25,344 nt of DNA from CAZJKE01 sp964546585 (GTDB lineage Bacteria; Planctomycetota; Phycisphaerae; Phycisphaerales; SM1A02): positions 1 to 25,344 of the forward strand of contig CAZJKE010000026.1 of the NCBI GenBank assembly GCA_964546585.1. The letters run 5' to 3'. The notes beneath the pieces are model-generated. The model was not told where the DNA came from and did not search any database. It worked only from the letters and a program-made list of their open reading frames with translations. Positions within the stretch are counted from its first letter, which is position 1, and the number at the start of each line of letters is the position of its first letter. Shown here in pieces: positions 22,482 through 25,344 of this stretch. The position numbers and the translations under genes are program-made.

Positions 22482-23669
22482 ATGTCCACAGACGCGCTTA
22501 TCGCCCCCCATGGGGGCACCCTCGTCAATCGATTCGTCGATGATGCACAGCGAGACGCCCTGATCGCCGACGCAGCGTCGCTGCCGAGCATCACGCTCTC
22601 AAGTAAACAGGCCTGCGATCTGGAGATGATCGCGATTGGCGCCTTCAGCCCGCTGACGGGATTTGTTGGCAAGGCCGACTTCGAGCGAATCTGCACCGAC
22701 ATGCGGCTTGCCGATGGCACCGTCTGGCCGATCCCCATCACGCTCGCGGTTGATGACGAGACGAAGGCGACGCTTTCAGAGGGCGGGCGGGCCGCGCTGT
22801 ATCACAGTGATGGCACGTTGCTCGCCGTGATGGACATCACCGAGATGTACCCGCACGACAAGGCGTTGGAGATTCCCAATGTCTTCGGCACGGACGATGA
22901 CGCCCACCCAGGCGTGCAGGCTGTGCTGGAGGAGGGCGACTGGCTCGTCGGCGGACCGATTACCGTCGTCACCGTGACACCCGAAGTGGAGCCTGGTGAG
23001 CAGTTCACCGAGTATCGACTTCCACCCGCGCAGACGCGGGCTGCCTTTGCTGATCGCGGCTGGTCGACAGTGGCTGCGTTCCAGACCAGGAACCCGATTC
23101 ACCGCGCCCACGAATACCTCTGCAAGTGCGCACAGGAAATCTGTGACGGCTTGCTTATTCATCCACTGGTCGGCGAGACCAAGCCGGGCGATATTCCGGC
23201 CGATGTCCGCATGAACTGCTACACGACCATCCTCGACAACTACTTTGTTCCCGAGCGGACGATGTTGTCCGTCATGCCCGCAGCAATGCGATACGCAGGA
23301 CCGCGTGAAGCGATTCTTCACGCGTTGGTCCGCCAGAATTACGGCGTCACCCACTTCATTGTGGGTCGCGATCACGCTGGTGTTGGCGACTACTACGGCA
23401 CCTACGATGCGCAGAACATTTTCAACGAGTTTGGTGATGACGAGATCGGCCTGACGCCGCTCAAGTTTGAACATGCTGCGTTCTCGAAGAAAGCGCAGGG
23501 CATGGTCAGCGCCAAGACCTTCCCGAAGATCGAGGGCGACCAGATCTTCCTCTCCGGCACCAAAGTCCGCGAACTGCTTCAGCAGGGTGAGCGGCCGCCG
23601 AAGGAATTCACCAGACCGGAAGTCGCCGATGTCCTGATCGAATGGGCGACTGCGACAGTGACCGCCTAA
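22482..23669 (+). CDS. sat: Sulfate adenylyltransferase (ATP sulfurylase)
   Basis: Sat makes adenosine 5'-phosphosulfate (APS) from ATP and sulfate, the first step of sulfate activation. The 395-residue protein is of the single-chain type. It has the active-site loop QTRNPIHRAHEY, then LLIHPLVGETKPGDIPADVR, PAAMRYAGPREAILHALVRQNYG and GRDHAGVGDYYGTYDAQ, with LSGTKVRELLQQGERPPKEFTRPEV near the end. The short N-terminal PUA-like part includes LSSKQACDLEMIAIGAFSPLTGF. ATG 22482 is chosen because CGGAGA ends 8 bases upstream; the frame opens earlier at 22398 but that segment overlaps the promoter. It is followed after 37 bases by cysC. The pair suggests production of PAPS. Confidence 0.96.
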   Translation: MSTDALIAPHGGTLVNRFVDDAQRDALIADAASLPSITLSSKQACDLEMIAIGAFSPLTGFVGKADFERICTDMRLADGTVWPIPITLAVDDETKATLSEGGRAALYHSDGTLLAVMDITEMYPHDKALEIPNVFGTDDDAHPGVQAVLEEGDWLVGGPITVVTVTPEVEPGEQFTEYRLPPAQTRAAFADRGWSTVAAFQTRNPIHRAHEYLCKCAQEICDGLLIHPLVGETKPGDIPADVRMNCYTTILDNYFVPERTMLSVMPAAMRYAGPREAILHALVRQNYGVTHFIVGRDHAGVGDYYGTYDAQNIFNEFGDDEIGLTPLKFEHAAFSKKAQGMVSAKTFPKIEGDQIFLSGTKVRELLQQGERPPKEFTRPEVADVLIEWATATVTA

Positions 23670-23706
23670 CTCAGATACTCAATCACCCCAAAGGAAAGAT
23701 CTCACC

Positions 23707-24327
23707 ATGACTGAGCAAGTTGCGACGAACATCACCTGGCACGAAGGCACCGTCTCTCACGAGGAGCGACAGAAGAACCTCGGCCAGAAAGGTGCGACGA
23801 TCTGGTTCACAGGGTTGTCAGGATCGGGCAAGAGCACGATCGCCGTTGCGGTCGAGCAGGTGTTGCTCCAGAACGACAAGCATGCGTATGTGCTCGACGG
23901 CGACAATGTTCGTCACGGTCTGAACAAGAACCTCGGCTTCTCGCCTGAGGACCGCACTGAGAACATCCGCCGCATTGGCGAGGTGTCCAAGTTATTCGCG
24001 GATGCGGGCATTCTTTCGATCACCAGTTTCATCAGCCCGTACATCGAGGATCGAAACACCGTTCGCGTGCTGCACGAAGAAGCCGGTCTTCCGTTTGTCG
24101 AGGTCTACATTGACTGCTCGCTTGAGGCTGCCGAAGAGCGCGACCCGAAGGGTTTGTATGCCAAGGCTCGCGCTGGCGAGATCAAGGGCTTTACGGGCAT
24201 TGATGCACCGTATGAGGCGCCGGAGAATGCCGAGTTGGTCGTTGCGACCCACGAGCACGATGTCGAGACCTGCGTTCGCATGGTCGTCGAGTATCTCGAT
24301 GGTGCAGGGTTCTTGTCGGCAGACTGA
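23707..24327 (+). CDS. cysC: Adenylylsulfate kinase (APS kinase)
   Basis: CysC phosphorylates APS to PAPS, the sulfuryl donor for sulfotransferases and a substrate for PAPS reductase. The 206-residue protein has the Walker A loop GLSGSGKST, VLDGDNVRHGLNKNLGFSPEDRTENIRRIGEV, FISPYIEDRNTVRVL, and DPKGLYAKARAGEIKGFTGIDAPYEAPENAEL, all typical of the family, and is full length. A weak site (AAGGAAAG) precedes the ATG. It is co-directional with sat after 37 bases and ends 3 bases before the stop of the convergent pseudopilin-like gene, with no terminator hairpin visible between them. No cysH, cysI or cysD/N is in the window, so use for sulfation rather than cysteine synthesis is possible but not shown. 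Confidence 0.96.
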   Translation: MTEQVATNITWHEGTVSHEERQKNLGQKGATIWFTGLSGSGKSTIAVAVEQVLLQNDKHAYVLDGDNVRHGLNKNLGFSPEDRTENIRRIGEVSKLFADAGILSITSFISPYIEDRNTVRVLHEEAGLPFVEVYIDCSLEAAEERDPKGLYAKARAGEIKGFTGIDAPYEAPENAELVVATHEHDVETCVRMVVEYLDGAGFLSAD

Positions 24328-24330
24328 CGC

Positions 24331-25338
24331 TTAGCCGCCCCCGAATACAACGACATCGTCCCATGTCGTCATTTTGTCTGGCGTGATGTCGCCGCTGGTC
24401 GGGTCTGTCAGTTCCTCTCCACCGACACTGAGTGGTGGGTTTGCCTTCTCAAAGAAGATCTTGTCCGGTCCTGGGGAGACCAACAGGTATTTTCCTCTGG
24501 CAGTAGCCCATGCGACGCCACTGCTGTTGATGCCCTCCCAGAACGATGGGTGCGAGAGGCGAAGCGTAAGCCAAGCAAGTCGATCTTCGGTTGATTCACG
24601 AGTGCCGATGAAACTGTGCTCGTCCTGCCACGGTTCGAGAAAGTAGTTCTGGAGGTCGGGCAGATCAAACTGTGGGATCGTGTTGTCCAGTTGTGGGTAT
24701 CCGTTTTCGGTGGGGTCATCCAGGAGCGGCCCGTCATCCCGTGCCGCTCGCAGGAAGATGATCGGGTTTTCCCACGCATCGACCAGCCGTGGGAAGACAT
24801 ACTCGTTGGATCCTGTCCCGCCTTGGTCTGCGGCGATGTATTGCAGGTCGCCGCCCTTTGGGCTGAAGTATGGTTCGTAGTCTCGCCCGTTGATCCAAGG
24901 TCCGGCGCCGAACTCATCGGGGTTGAACTTGAGTCGCCATGTGTCGCCCGTGAACTGATCTTCGAAGGTGTACTCCGTTCCTTCGAAGTTGGTGTACTCG
25001 TCGCGGACCTCGGATGGGGAGTTATCGGTTTCGACGCGGGCGCCGCCCATGAGTTCCAGGAGGGCGTTGCCCATTGGGGTTATTGCTGATGCATCGCTGC
25101 TGCTTCGAGCGGAGTCGGGGAGGATGCCCGGGTAGCGATCGTGGTCGAGTGCGAACATGTCGCAGGCTCTGCCGAAGGACTGCATGAGCGAATCGGTCTT
25201 CGTCTTCTTCGCCGCCTTCTGGACCGATGACAGTGCTACGAGAAGGATGCCTGCGAGTACTGCGATGATGGCGATGACCACGAGCACTTCGATGAGGGTG
25301 AAGCCGCGGGTGTGTCGGTTGTCTCTTGGTGTGTGCAT
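24331..25338 (-). CDS. Pseudopilin-like protein with type IV prepilin signal
   Basis: This 335-residue protein begins with a type III/IV prepilin leader: 12 residues (MHTPRDNRHTRG), then FTLIEVLVVIAIIAVLAGILLVAL. The prepilin peptidase would cut after Gly 12 and methylate Phe 13, with Glu at position 5 of the mature protein as in pseudopilins. Such proteins form type II secretion or type IV pilus-like fibres. The rest (about 300 residues) is far longer than GspG and has no family I recognise; it is rich in Asp, Gly and aromatic residues. This size is common among planctomycete pseudopilin-like proteins. The ATG at 25338 lies 6 bases from the window end, so the promoter and any upstream gene are not visible. 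Confidence 0.85.
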   Translation of the reverse strand: MHTPRDNRHTRGFTLIEVLVVIAIIAVLAGILLVALSSVQKAAKKTKTDSLMQSFGRACDMFALDHDRYPGILPDSARSSSDASAITPMGNALLELMGGARVETDNSPSEVRDEYTNFEGTEYTFEDQFTGDTWRLKFNPDEFGAGPWINGRDYEPYFSPKGGDLQYIAADQGGTGSNEYVFPRLVDAWENPIIFLRAARDDGPLLDDPTENGYPQLDNTIPQFDLPDLQNYFLEPWQDEHSFIGTRESTEDRLAWLTLRLSHPSFWEGINSSGVAWATARGKYLLVSPGPDKIFFEKANPPLSVGGEELTDPTSGDITPDKMTTWDDVVVFGGG

Positions 25339-25344
25339 GAGCGT

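Overview
This window looks like part of a Planctomycetes chromosome, most likely class Phycisphaerae. The reasons are three exported proteins ending in a Pro-Ala-Pro-Gly / hydrophobic / poly-Arg sorting tail (the PEP-CTERM variant common in that class), a futalosine-pathway menaquinone gene, pseudopilin genes, a TPR-linked sulfotransferase and moderately high GC. The taxonomy is an inference from protein style; no rRNA is present.

Layout. 1-153 holds a 12-bp tandem repeat. 154-945 (-) is a DUF4396-type membrane protein. 1212-3767 (+) is a tandem triplet of paralogous exported proteins, each followed by a hairpin terminator. 3849-8917 (-) is a run of four co-oriented genes in the transcription order DEAD-box helicase, psuG, rho, TPR-sulfotransferase, with a GTGA stop/start overlap between the first two and an 18-bp gap between the last two. 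8961-12845 (+) holds alr, a long inverted-repeat element, mqnA and a multi-helix-turn-helix protein with sigma-70-like regions that starts 4 bp after mqnA. 12924-13912 (-) is the rplM-rpsI operon with a near-consensus promoter and a leader made of 11-bp repeats. 14068-15638 (+) is a CPBP-family protease gene broken only by an assembly gap. 15631-16500 (-) is an Mrp-type P-loop ATPase, 16572-17303 (+) an exported charged protein, and 17257-18159 (-) an exported hyaluronidase-like (GH56-like) protein. 18258-22372 carries polysaccharide genes: a Wzy/O-antigen-ligase-type protein (+), and a flippase and a GT4 glycosyltransferase (-). 22482-24327 (+) is sat-cysC. 24331-25338 (-) is a pseudopilin-like protein. 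No rRNA, tRNA, CRISPR array or transposase was recognised, and no gene-free stretch exceeds 300 bases.

How it fits together. sat-cysC makes PAPS, the donor used by sulfotransferases such as the one at 3849-5288, and lies beside genes for building and exporting a surface polysaccharide. The window may therefore encode parts of a sulfated surface-polymer pathway, and the PEP-CTERM-like proteins are plausible surface partners. That link is inference. The points most worth following up are the sigma-like protein coupled to mqnA, the 96-nt inverted-repeat element before mqnA, the repeat-built rplM leader, the unusual short Rho, and the triplicated exported proteins.
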